Shown here one piece after another: positions 1 to 5,236 of a stretch of 5,236 nt of DNA. Source of the stretch: Methylococcaceae bacterium (GTDB taxonomy: Bacteria; Pseudomonadota; Gammaproteobacteria; Methylococcales; Methylomonadaceae); NCBI GenBank assembly GCA_003542275.1, contig DPKY01000206.1, positions 1 to 5,236 on the forward strand, read 5' to 3'. The first letter of the stretch is position 1, and each line of letters starts with the position of its first letter. The notes under the pieces are model-generated. The model saw only the letters and a program-made list of their open reading frames with translations, made no database searches and was not told the DNA's origin. A program made the translations under genes and the position numbers.

Positions 1-21
1 GCTTTTTTATTTTAAAACGAT

Positions 22-216
22 TTATTTTTTGCCTAAATTACTTAGCACATAAACCATACCAAGCACTGCAAAAATTTCAAAAAGACCGCTACCGTCAGAA
101 GATTCGCTGTATTCTTCTTTCATAATAATGGAATCTTTTTCGTAAACGTCCGATTCGCAACCCGTTAATTGAACGACAACTAAAACCAATAACACAAGTA
201 GACATTTTTTCATCAT
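22..216 (-). CDS. Small predicted lipoprotein with a second hydrophobic segment, function unknown
   Basis: A 64-residue protein I do not recognise. Residues 1-20 form a lipoprotein signal peptide: two Lys after the start, a Leu/Val-rich core at 6-17, and the lipobox LTGC at 17-20, so Cys20 would be lipidated and become the mature N-terminus. The residue after Cys is Glu, not Asp, which by the Lol +2 rule (known for enterics) favours the outer membrane. The mature part is only 45 residues: an acidic, Ser-rich stretch (21-44) followed by a hydrophobic segment at about 45-61 and a final Gly-Lys-Lys. The start is supported by an AAGG motif 7 bases upstream; the next codon is also ATG and could be used instead. 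It lies 49 bases downstream of ribD on the same strand with no hairpin between, so read-through is possible. That it is a real gene is inferred from the clean signal peptide and ribosome site. No specific role can be assigned. Confidence 0.7.
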   Translation of the reverse strand: MMKKCLLVLLVLVVVQLTGCESDVYEKDSIIMKEEYSESSDGSGLFEIFAVLGMVYVLSNLGKK

Positions 217-265
217 GCGGAGACCTTTTCTTTTGGTTGTTTGTATTGAATGAAATTGAAAAGAC

Positions 266-1369
266 TTATTTCTTTCTCGATAACGTCAAACGCAAATCTT
301 GTCCAATATAGCGTACATTTTGCCATTGAAAATGCTTTTTTTCCTGCATAGATGCCAGTTCTGGCAGCACAAAAATGCCTTTTCCTTTATCGCCTAGCAC
401 GCATGGCGCCATGTAAATTAACCATTCATCCACTAAATTTGCTTCTAACAACGCGCCATTTAAACTCGCACCCGCTTCGACAAACACATTATTGATTTCT
501 TTTTCGCCAAGAAAGGTCATCACTGCCAGTAAGTCAAGACGACCTTGATACGCAGGTAATCTAAACACCTCAAATCCCGCTTGCTCAAGTTGGCGCTTTT
601 TTTGCGCATCGTCGCTGCACGTCAACACCCAAATAGGGCCTTCTACTTCGCGCATTTTTGCATGGGGTTGTAGCTTGAGCTGTGAATCAAGTACCACGCG
701 CACGGGCTGAACCAGTGGAAAATCAACGCGAGCATTGAGCACGGGATTATCGGCCAGTACGGTTCCTATTGCCGTGAGAATAGCGCTACTTTGTGCACGA
801 AAACGGTGTACGTCTGCGCGTGAAGGCGGCGAGGAAATCCATTGACTTTCGCCATTAGCCAGCGCCGTGCGACCATCTAGGCTCATGGCAATTTTACTGC
901 GCACAAACGGACGTTTTCGGATCATGCGCGATAAAAAACCCTCGTTGAGTGTTTCTGCTTGTTCGTTGAGAATATCGCAAACGACCTCCATGCTCGCTGC
1001 TTTACAACGCGCAAGACCTTGCCCTGATACCAACGGATTGGGGTCGCGCATGGCAACAACAACCCGTGAGATGCCCGCTGAAATTAACGTATCACAGCAC
1101 GGTGGCGTGCGCCCGTGATGACTGCACGGTTCAAGGGTCACATACGCCGTGGCGCCCTCTACGGGTTGTGTGGCGTGCGTGAGGGCATACACTTCCGCGT
1201 GCGCTTGCCCTGCGCGTTCGTGCCAGCCTTCGCCAATGATTTCACCCTTTTTCACCAGCACACATCCCACGCGCGGATTTGGGTCAGAGGTATAGCGTCC
1301 TCGCTCGGCAAGAATAAATGCGCGGGCCATGTAATAAAAGTCATTATGATGTGGGGCGTTAGTTATCAT
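266..1369 (-). CDS. ribD: Bifunctional riboflavin biosynthesis protein RibD (deaminase/reductase)
   Basis: This protein catalyses two cytosolic steps of riboflavin synthesis: deamination of the diamino-pyrimidinone ribosylamino phosphate made from GTP, then NADPH-dependent reduction of its ribose. The N-terminal cytidine-deaminase-like domain (about 10-145) has the HAE motif at 57-59 (zinc ligand His57, catalytic Glu59) and [12 protein letters not shown] at 81-92 (zinc ligands Cys82 and Cys91). The C-terminal reductase domain (about 153-365) has [11 protein letters not shown] at 159-169, GESQWIS at 173-179 and [12 protein letters not shown] at 297-308. An open frame extends upstream to 1471, but that part lies inside nrdR. 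The ATG at 1369 gives 367 residues, the E. coli RibD length as I recall it, with a weak GAGA-type ribosome site upstream. The start overlaps the nrdR stop by 11 bases, suggesting translational coupling. ribE does not follow it here, unlike in many rib operons. No FMN riboswitch is visible upstream. Confidence 0.97.
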   Translation of the reverse strand: MITNAPHHNDFYYMARAFILAERGRYTSDPNPRVGCVLVKKGEIIGEGWHERAGQAHAEVYALTHATQPVEGATAYVTLEPCSHHGRTPPCCDTLISAGISRVVVAMRDPNPLVSGQGLARCKAASMEVVCDILNEQAETLNEGFLSRMIRKRPFVRSKIAMSLDGRTALANGESQWISSPPSRADVHRFRAQSSAILTAIGTVLADNPVLNARVDFPLVQPVRVVLDSQLKLQPHAKMREVEGPIWVLTCSDDAQKKRQLEQAGFEVFRLPAYQGRLDLLAVMTFLGEKEINNVFVEAGASLNGALLEANLVDEWLIYMAPCVLGDKGKGIFVLPELASMQEKKHFQWQNVRYIGQDLRLTLSRKK

Positions 1370-1826
1370 CGTGGTTCTCGCTATGTAAATTGGCAATAAC
1401 GTCGTTAAATTCACTGACATCTTGAAAACTGCGATACACCGACGCAAAACGCACATAAGCGACATGGTCAATATGGCGCAGCTCCGTCATCACTTTTTCA
1501 CCCAAAAGTTGGCTAGAGATTTCCGTATCGGTTTTCCCCAGCAAACTGTGTTTGATGCGATTGACCGCAAGGTCAATGGTGTCACGATTTACCGGTCGCT
1601 TCTCAAGAGCTTTGAGAAAGCCAGAGCATAATTTTCGCTCATCAAAAGGCTGTCGCGTGCCGTTGCATTTCACAACGTCAGGCATATCGAGTTCAGCCAC
1701 TTCGTAGGTGGTAAAACGCGCTTTACAGCCACAACATTCGCGTCGTCGCCTTACCTGATCACCATCATTAGCAAGGCGGGAATCTAAAACACGCGTCTCA
1801 TTTTCAGCGCAAAAAGGGCAACGCAT
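1359..1826 (-). CDS. nrdR: Transcriptional repressor NrdR of ribonucleotide reductase genes
   Basis: NrdR is a cytosolic zinc-ribbon, nucleotide-sensing repressor that binds NrdR boxes upstream of ribonucleotide reductase operons. The sequence is 155 residues, close to the family norm of about 150. The zinc ribbon uses Cys3, Cys6, Cys31 and Cys34, followed by the conserved RFTTYE (37-42). The ATP-cone spans about 49-139, with LEKRPVNRD in its first half and [15 protein letters not shown] near its end; all are family hallmarks. The start is fixed by the MRCPFC motif and an AGGA ribosome site 10 bases upstream. It sits between xth (27 bases upstream) and ribD (11-base overlap). nrdR next to ribD is a common bacterial arrangement, whereas xth directly upstream is less familiar to me. 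I found no NrdR box in this window, so its targets should lie elsewhere in the genome. Residue 32 is Cys where I recall a non-Cys residue in E. coli, giving the sequence CCGC; this is unlikely to affect zinc binding. Confidence 0.97.
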   Translation of the reverse strand: MRCPFCAENETRVLDSRLANDGDQVRRRRECCGCKARFTTYEVAELDMPDVVKCNGTRQPFDERKLCSGFLKALEKRPVNRDTIDLAVNRIKHSLLGKTDTEISSQLLGEKVMTELRHIDHVAYVRFASVYRSFQDVSEFNDVIANLHSENHDDN

Positions 1827-1853
1827 AACACAGGTATCCTAAAAATAAAAAAA

Positions 1854-2630
1854 TCAACTTGTCACTGGCGCGTAATCCATTATCAAGGGCGCGTGATCTG
1901 AAAATGGCTCCCCTGTATAAATATGCGCGGCATGGACGCGATGTTTGAGTGACGGGCTAATAATTTGATAATCAATGCGCCATCCTACATTATTGGCTCT
2001 GGCTTGCCCACGATTTGACCACCAAGTGTACTGCTCGGCGTCTTGATTGATGACGCGAAAGGCGTCCACCCATTGATCATCCTGCAAAAGCGCGTCCATC
2101 CACGCCCGCTCCTCTGGCAGAAATCCTGAGTTTTTTTGATTGCCGCGCCAATTTTTTAAATCAATGGCCTGGTGGGCAATGTTCCAATCACCACAAATGA
2201 CCACGTCGCGCCCTCTATCCGCCATTTTTTTGAGATGTAAACGCAATTTTTCAAGCACTTCATATTTAAACTGCTGCCGCACTTCCCCCGATGAGCCCGA
2301 TGGCAAATACAGCGAAACGACACTCAAATTCCCCCATTGTGCTTCAATGTACCGTCCTTCGGCATCAATGTCCGTATCGCCCATGCCGACAATGAGATGA
2401 TCGGGCTTTTCTTTGCAATATAGCGCCACGCCACTGTAGCCTTTTTTTTGCGCATCATGGTAGAAACAATGATAAGGCGCGGGAAAAAACAGGGTTTCAT
2501 CAAGCTGGGCAACGTGTGCTTTGGTTTCTTGAATGCAGACAATATCGGCCTCTTGTTTTGCCAGCCAAGTAAAAAATCCTTTGCGCTGGGCGGAGCGAAT
2601 ACCGTTGGCATTGAATGTAATAATACGCAT
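1854..2630 (-). CDS. xth: Exonuclease III / AP endonuclease of the NApe-like type
   Basis: A 258-residue enzyme of the exonuclease-endonuclease-phosphatase fold that incises abasic sites and removes blocked 3' ends in base excision repair. Expected catalytic residues are all visible: Asn7/Asn9 in FNANG, Glu35 in IQETK, Tyr108 in SLYLPSG, Asp148 and Asn150 in CGDWNIAH, Asp220 in WRIDYQ, and the Asp245-His246 pair in FSDHAP. Long blocks such as DLKNWRGNQKNSGFLPEER and YTWWSNRGQA resemble Neisseria NApe as I remember it, and are clearly closer to it than to E. coli XthA. The Pseudomonas RNA regulator Crc shares this ancestry but has lost the active-site residues (for example GSLYVAH for GDWNIAH); those residues are intact here, so this should be a nuclease. 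The start is canonical MRIITFN; the ribosome site is weak (GGA about 11 bases upstream). First gene of the xth-nrdR-ribD cluster and divergent from rpmE. Confidence 0.95.
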   Translation of the reverse strand: MRIITFNANGIRSAQRKGFFTWLAKQEADIVCIQETKAHVAQLDETLFFPAPYHCFYHDAQKKGYSGVALYCKEKPDHLIVGMGDTDIDAEGRYIEAQWGNLSVVSLYLPSGSSGEVRQQFKYEVLEKLRLHLKKMADRGRDVVICGDWNIAHQAIDLKNWRGNQKNSGFLPEERAWMDALLQDDQWVDAFRVINQDAEQYTWWSNRGQARANNVGWRIDYQIISPSLKHRVHAAHIYTGEPFSDHAPLIMDYAPVTS

Positions 2631-2645
2631 AAAAAAATGAATCCA

Positions 2646-2674
2646 TTGCGAATTGTAAGTTAAGTGGGTATCAT
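2646..2674 (+). promoter_or_regulatory. Predicted sigma-70 promoter of rpmE
   Basis: A -35 element TTGCGA (2646-2651) is followed after 17 bases by a -10 element TATCAT (2669-2674). This predicts a transcript start near 2681 and a leader of about 40 bases before rpmE. Hexamers and spacing fit the sigma-70 consensus reasonably, and no other gene lies between. Prediction by eye only. Confidence 0.5.
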
Positions 2675-2675
2675 A
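2670..2675 (-). promoter_or_regulatory. Possible -10 element for xth, overlapping the rpmE -10
   Basis: On the minus strand these bases read TATGAT, a good -10 hexamer facing xth, almost exactly opposite the rpmE -10 TATCAT. A TTGATA that could act as a -35 lies at 2689-2694 but only 13 bases away, too short for a normal promoter. An alternative -10, TACAAT, occurs nearer xth but also lacks a good -35. The xth promoter must lie somewhere in 2631-2721 unless it reads out of rpmE; this is the best single hexamer I see. Confidence 0.25.
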
Positions 2676-2721
2676 CTGCGTTTTTACTTATCAATGCCCG
2701 TTTGTGGCAATGCGAAACACT

Positions 2722-2922
2722 ATGAAACCAGAAATTCATCCTAATTATAAACAAATTACCGTCTCTTGTGGTTGCGGTAATACTTTTGTGACCGGTTCTG
2801 CGTTGGCTAAAGACTTACAAATTGAGGTTTGTTCATCTTGCCATCCCTTCTATACAGGGAAACAACGCGTTGTCGACACAGCCGGTCGTGTTGATAAATT
2901 CAACAAACGCTTTGGCCGATAA
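2722..2922 (+). CDS. rpmE: 50S ribosomal protein bL31, zinc-binding type
   Basis: bL31 sits on the 50S subunit near the central protuberance and helps bridge the subunits. The 66-residue product begins MKPEIHPNY and ends with [12 protein letters not shown], both diagnostic of the family. Cys16, Cys18, Cys37 and Cys40 are all present, so this is the zinc-containing (C+) form rather than the zinc-independent paralogue used under zinc starvation. The frame is open upstream to a GTG at 2704 and an ATG at 2710, but the ATG at 2722 matches the family N-terminus and is chosen. No strong Shine-Dalgarno sequence precedes it (GTGG at 2704-2707 is 14 bases away), which is notable for a ribosomal protein. 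It has its own predicted promoter and is followed 19 bases after its stop by a strong terminator, so it appears monocistronic. It lies divergent from xth and convergent with deaD. Confidence 0.97.
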   Translation: MKPEIHPNYKQITVSCGCGNTFVTGSALAKDLQIEVCSSCHPFYTGKQRVVDTAGRVDKFNKRFGR

Positions 2923-2941
2923 TTTTTTATTATCCGCTAAC

Positions 2942-2978
2942 AAAAAAAGCCGATACGTTTTGCGTATCGGCTTTTTTT
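2942..2978. terminator. Bidirectional intrinsic terminator between rpmE and deaD
   Basis: A perfect 16-base inverted repeat (2942-2957 paired with 2963-2978) has a 5-base loop TTTTG. The GC-containing core is GCCGATACG / CGTATCGGC, flanked by seven A on the left and seven T on the right, so both strands give a hairpin followed by a U run. It lies 19 bases after the rpmE stop and 20 bases after the convergent deaD stop, and can end both transcripts. Confidence 0.95.
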
Positions 2979-2998
2979 ATATCGGCTGGCGCGGAACG

Positions 2999-4816
2999 TT
3001 ACGCCTCAGTGGCACTTTTTGCACGACGCGACGTTGAGCTCATGCGTTTTTTACTTTTGTCTTTTTTGGCGGCGCCGTCATCAAATTTGGAAAACTTCTT
3101 TCCTTCTGACGATTTTGCCCCGTTGCCGCTCAGGCCCAAACTGGAAATATTGAGCGATTGCCCCACCACGCGCACTTTACGCAAGGCTTGCAATAACTCT
3201 TTAGGCATTCCAGCGGGTAATTCAACGGTGCTGTAGTCATCCTCAATGCGAATGCGGGCAATATGATCACCATCAATCCCTGTTTCGTTAGCAATCGCGC
3301 CAACAATGTTACCCGGTTTAACGCCGTGCGCATGACCCACTTCAATGCGGAACGTTTCCATTTCAATAGTTGAGCCACCAAAATCCCGTCTAGGGCGACG
3401 TTCACCACGGGGATTGCCACGCCCCTCACTACGCGATTCTCTGCGCGAGGGGCGCTCATCGCGCTCTGCTCGTTCGGATACGCGCTTAGGTGGCGACATC
3501 AATAGCGGCTCATCACCTTGCACCAGTTTTGCCAATGCCGCCGCAATTTCCAGAGCGGTCACATTGTGCTCATGCTCATATTGCTCAATTAACTGCGTGA
3601 AGAAACTCAATTCATGCGCCGCGAGCGTGTCGGTAATATTTTGCTTGAAGCGGTTGATGCGCTTATTGTTGATGATTTCTGTTGACGGCAAATCCATTTG
3701 CTCGACTTTTTGCTTGGTTGCGCGTTCAATATTGATTAACAATTTACGCTCACGCGGTGCGATAAACAAAATAGCATCCCCCGTGCGCCCTGCGCGACCC
3801 GTACGACCAATACGGTGGACATACGACTCCGTGTCGTAGGGAATATCGTAGTTGAGAACGTGGGTAATTCTGTCTACATCAAGGCCGCGTGCTGCGACGT
3901 CTGTTGCAATTAAAATATCCAGTTTGCTATTTTTTAAATGATTGATAGCTCGCTCACGCAAACTCTGTGACATATCGCCATTGATGGCGGCCGCAGAATA
4001 GCCCCGCGCTTCCAATTTTTCAGCTAATTCAATCGTCGCGGTTTTTGTCCGCACGAAAATAATCATGCCGTCAAAGGTTTCGGCTTCTAAAATACGGGTG
4101 AGGGCATCTAATTTGTGAATGCCGCTCACCAGCCAATAGCGCTGACGGATATTTTCAGCCGATGCGTTGGTGACTTTAATGGTCACGTGTTCGGGCTCGT
4201 GCAAATATTCTTGCGCAATTTTGCGAATCGCCGTTGGCATGGTCGCCGAGAAGAGGGCGATTTGGCGATTTTCAGGCGTTTGATCTAAAATCCACTCCAC
4301 GTCATCAATAAATCCCATGCGTAGCATCTCATCGGCTTCATCAAGCACTAAAAACTGTAAATTATCCAGTTTCAGTGTGCCTTTGCGCATATGGTCCATC
4401 ACGCGCCCAGGTGTTCCAACTACCACTTGCGCCCCACGTTTGAGCTGGCGTAGCTGTGTACCGTAATCTTGACCGCCGTAAATGGGCAGTACATGAAAAT
4501 CTTTTAAATACGACGCATAGCGCTGAAAGGCCTCGGCAACTTGAATCGCTAACTCGCGCGTTGGCGCGAGCACTAAAACTTGCGTGTCTTTTTGCTTTAA
4601 ATCAATACGTGACAAAATAGGCAAGGCGAATGCGGCCGTTTTACCTGTACCCGTTTGGGCTTGCCCCAACACGTCTTTACCATTGAGAATATAAGGGATA
4701 GTTTGGGCTTGAATGGGAGAGGGCGTTTCGTAACCGATGTCTTTGAGCGCTTTGAAAAGCGGCTCAATGAGACCTAAATCACGAAAAGACAATGGAAGGG
4801 ATGTATCGTTAGACAT
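2999..4816 (-). CDS. deaD: DEAD-box ATP-dependent RNA helicase DeaD/CsdA
   Basis: A 605-residue RNA helicase that unwinds structured RNA using ATP; DeaD family members assist 50S assembly, mRNA decay and growth in the cold. Seen in order: Q-motif region with Phe11 and PSPIQ (32-36), motif I AQTGTGKT (53-60), PTREL (85-89), TPGR (135-138), DEAD (159-162), SAT (190-192), ATDVAARGLD (304-313) and HRIGRTGRAGR (334-344). An Arg/Glu-rich linker (about 442-478) leads to a DbpA-type RNA-binding domain (about 488-560) containing FRIEVG and HIARIRIEDD. The last 45 residues are Lys/Ser-rich, unlike the RGG-like tail of E. coli DeaD. The frame extends to an ATG at 4885, but that codon abuts the predicted -10 element. 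The ATG at 4816, with ACAGG 6 bases upstream and the sequence MSNDTSL, is preferred. The shared terminator and divergent promoter suggest it is transcribed alone. Confidence 0.96.
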   Translation of the reverse strand: MSNDTSLPLSFRDLGLIEPLFKALKDIGYETPSPIQAQTIPYILNGKDVLGQAQTGTGKTAAFALPILSRIDLKQKDTQVLVLAPTRELAIQVAEAFQRYASYLKDFHVLPIYGGQDYGTQLRQLKRGAQVVVGTPGRVMDHMRKGTLKLDNLQFLVLDEADEMLRMGFIDDVEWILDQTPENRQIALFSATMPTAIRKIAQEYLHEPEHVTIKVTNASAENIRQRYWLVSGIHKLDALTRILEAETFDGMIIFVRTKTATIELAEKLEARGYSAAAINGDMSQSLRERAINHLKNSKLDILIATDVAARGLDVDRITHVLNYDIPYDTESYVHRIGRTGRAGRTGDAILFIAPRERKLLINIERATKQKVEQMDLPSTEIINNKRINRFKQNITDTLAAHELSFFTQLIEQYEHEHNVTALEIAAALAKLVQGDEPLLMSPPKRVSERAERDERPSRRESRSEGRGNPRGERRPRRDFGGSTIEMETFRIEVGHAHGVKPGNIVGAIANETGIDGDHIARIRIEDDYSTVELPAGMPKELLQALRKVRVVGQSLNISSLGLSGNGAKSSEGKKFSKFDDGAAKKDKSKKRMSSTSRRAKSATEA

Positions 4817-4843
4817 AATGTACCTGTTGCATAATTTTTGAAT

Positions 4844-4880
4844 GCGCGACATCGCGCGGGGAGAATCATTGTTTCCAATG
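4844..4880 (-). promoter_or_regulatory. Two small hairpins in the deaD mRNA leader
   Basis: On the minus strand the leader contains CATTG-GAAA-CAATG (4880-4867), a 5-base stem with a GNRA tetraloop placed at the predicted transcript 5' end. It is followed 9 bases later by GCGCG-ATGT-CGCGC (4857-4844), a 5-base all-GC stem. Both are perfect inverted repeats. They lie upstream of the ribosome site at about 4823-4827. An mRNA-stabilising or temperature-related role is inference only; the second repeat could instead be a protein-binding site. Confidence 0.4.
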
Positions 4881-4886
4881 GTCAAA

Positions 4887-4892
4887 ATTATA
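4887..4892 (-). promoter_or_regulatory. Predicted -10 element of the deaD promoter
   Basis: The minus strand reads a perfect consensus TATAAT. It predicts a transcript start near 4879-4883 and a leader of about 65 bases to the chosen deaD ATG. The -35 region is poor: AGCAGA at 17 bases, or TTAGCA at 19. Its position argues against the deaD start codon at 4885. Confidence 0.5.
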
Positions 4893-4941
4893 GCGCATTT
4901 GCACGCTATTCTGCTAATTTAGCCATTTTTAAAGATTTGCT

Positions 4942-4950
4942 TGCTATAAT
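4942..4950 (+). promoter_or_regulatory. Predicted extended -10 promoter of dapA
   Basis: TGC followed by the perfect hexamer TATAAT (4945-4950) forms an extended -10 element, which can work without a good -35; the bases 17 upstream (GCCATT) are not a good match. The predicted transcript start is near 4957, leaving a leader of about 53 bases before dapA. No lysine riboswitch-sized structure fits in that space. Confidence 0.6.
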
Positions 4951-5009
4951 AGGCAACGCTTAGGTCATTTTATTTTTAAACCCGCACATTTCATTTTTAG
5001 AGAGCTTTC

Positions 5010-5236
5010 ATGATTCAAGGTAGTATCGTTGCATTAGTCACCCCGATGGATAACAACGGTGTCGTGGATACCGACAGTTTAGCGGCATTGTGTGAATTTC
5101 ATATTGAGCAAGGCAGCGATGCGCTCGTCGCAGTGGGCACAACAGGTGAATCGGCCACGTTAGATGAAGCGGAACACTGCGAGGTGATTCGCTTCATTGT
5201 TGAGCGCGTCGCCGGGCGCATTCCCGTGATTGCCGG
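5010..5236 (+). CDS. dapA: 4-hydroxy-tetrahydrodipicolinate synthase, N-terminal part
   Basis: DapA condenses pyruvate with aspartate semialdehyde in the cytosol, the first committed step to diaminopimelate and lysine. Only the first 75 codons are present because the window ends; the frame is open to the edge. The N-terminus [14 protein letters not shown] matches the family start, and [10 protein letters not shown] (42-51) contains the conserved active-site Thr44 and Thr45. GRIPVIAG lies at the truncated end. The catalytic lysine lies beyond the window. The start is set by family alignment, and an AGAGAG ribosome site at 4999-5004 lies 5 bases upstream. It is divergent from deaD, with its own extended -10 promoter. 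Confidence in the identity is high; completeness cannot be judged. Confidence 0.95.
   Translation, partial: MIQGSIVALVTPMDNNGVVDTDSLAALCEFHIEQGSDALVAVGTTGESATLDEAEHCEVIRFIVERVAGRIPVIA

Noticed and set aside
1..21. T-rich start of the window (GCTTTTTTATTTT), like the tail of a terminator
   Set aside because: The other half of any hairpin would lie outside the window, and on the minus strand no stem follows the lipoprotein stop. It cannot be supported.
22..216. Bacteriocin-release (lysis) lipoprotein or phage spanin
   Set aside because: Size and lipobox fit loosely, but there is no bacteriocin or phage gene nearby, and the C-terminal hydrophobic segment is not typical of those families.
867..1399. 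Plus-strand open frames antisense to ribD
   Set aside because: They oppose conserved RibD motifs, lack ribosome sites and resemble no protein family.
1370..1400. FMN riboswitch or separate rib promoter before ribD
   Set aside because: The bases upstream of ribD are coding sequence of nrdR. I saw no conserved RFN-element pattern, and FMN riboswitches in gammaproteobacteria are usually linked to ribB.
1370..1471. A 34-residue N-terminal extension of RibD
   Set aside because: The extension lies within nrdR in another frame, has no family counterpart, and the ATG at 1369 gives the normal RibD length.
2694..2744. A 16-codon upstream reading frame overlapping the rpmE start in another frame
   Set aside because: It has no ribosome-binding site and no recognisable leader-peptide pattern. 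Frames this short are expected by chance.
3345..3839. Long plus-strand open frame of 164 codons inside deaD
   Set aside because: It is antisense to well-conserved helicase sequence and its translation has no recognisable domain. It mirrors the Arg-rich coding bias of deaD.
4817..4885. A 23-residue N-terminal extension of DeaD starting at 4885
   Set aside because: That ATG is adjacent to a consensus -10 element and would probably not be transcribed. The ATG at 4816 has a good ribosome site and a typical DeaD N-terminus.

Overview
This window looks like ordinary chromosomal housekeeping DNA from a gammaproteobacterium or near relative. It has moderate GC, dense coding, DeaD-, DapA- and NrdR-type proteins that align well from memory with gammaproteobacterial versions, and an exonuclease III that resembles the Neisseria NApe type more than E. 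coli XthA. The mix would fit a Cardiobacteriales- or Legionellales-like lineage, but that placement is a guess. I see no mobile element, CRISPR array, rRNA or tRNA gene, integrase or phage gene, and no frameshift in any gene.

Layout. Positions 22-2630 hold four genes read on the minus strand in the order xth (2630-1854), nrdR (1826-1359), ribD (1369-266) and a 64-residue lipoprotein (216-22). The first three are very tightly packed: a 27-base gap separates xth and nrdR, and nrdR overlaps ribD by 11 bases. They are probably one transcript. The lipoprotein follows after 49 bases with no visible terminator, so it may be co-transcribed. Positions 2631-2721 form a compact divergent control region between xth and rpmE (2722-2922, plus). 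A near-perfect bidirectional terminator at 2942-2978 serves both rpmE and the convergent deaD helicase gene (4816-2999, minus). Positions 4817-5009 are a second divergent control region, with a consensus -10 for deaD, an extended -10 for dapA and two small hairpins in the deaD leader. The start of dapA (5010 onward, plus) runs off the end of the window.

Functions. RibD makes the pyrimidine intermediate of riboflavin synthesis. NrdR represses ribonucleotide reductase genes. Xth repairs abasic and 3'-blocked DNA. bL31 and DeaD serve the ribosome and cold-shock RNA metabolism. DapA starts the lysine/diaminopimelate branch. The least explained items are the small lipoprotein with a second hydrophobic segment, the deaD leader hairpins, and the overlapping near-symmetric -10 elements between xth and rpmE. 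I did not find a convincing new multi-gene system.
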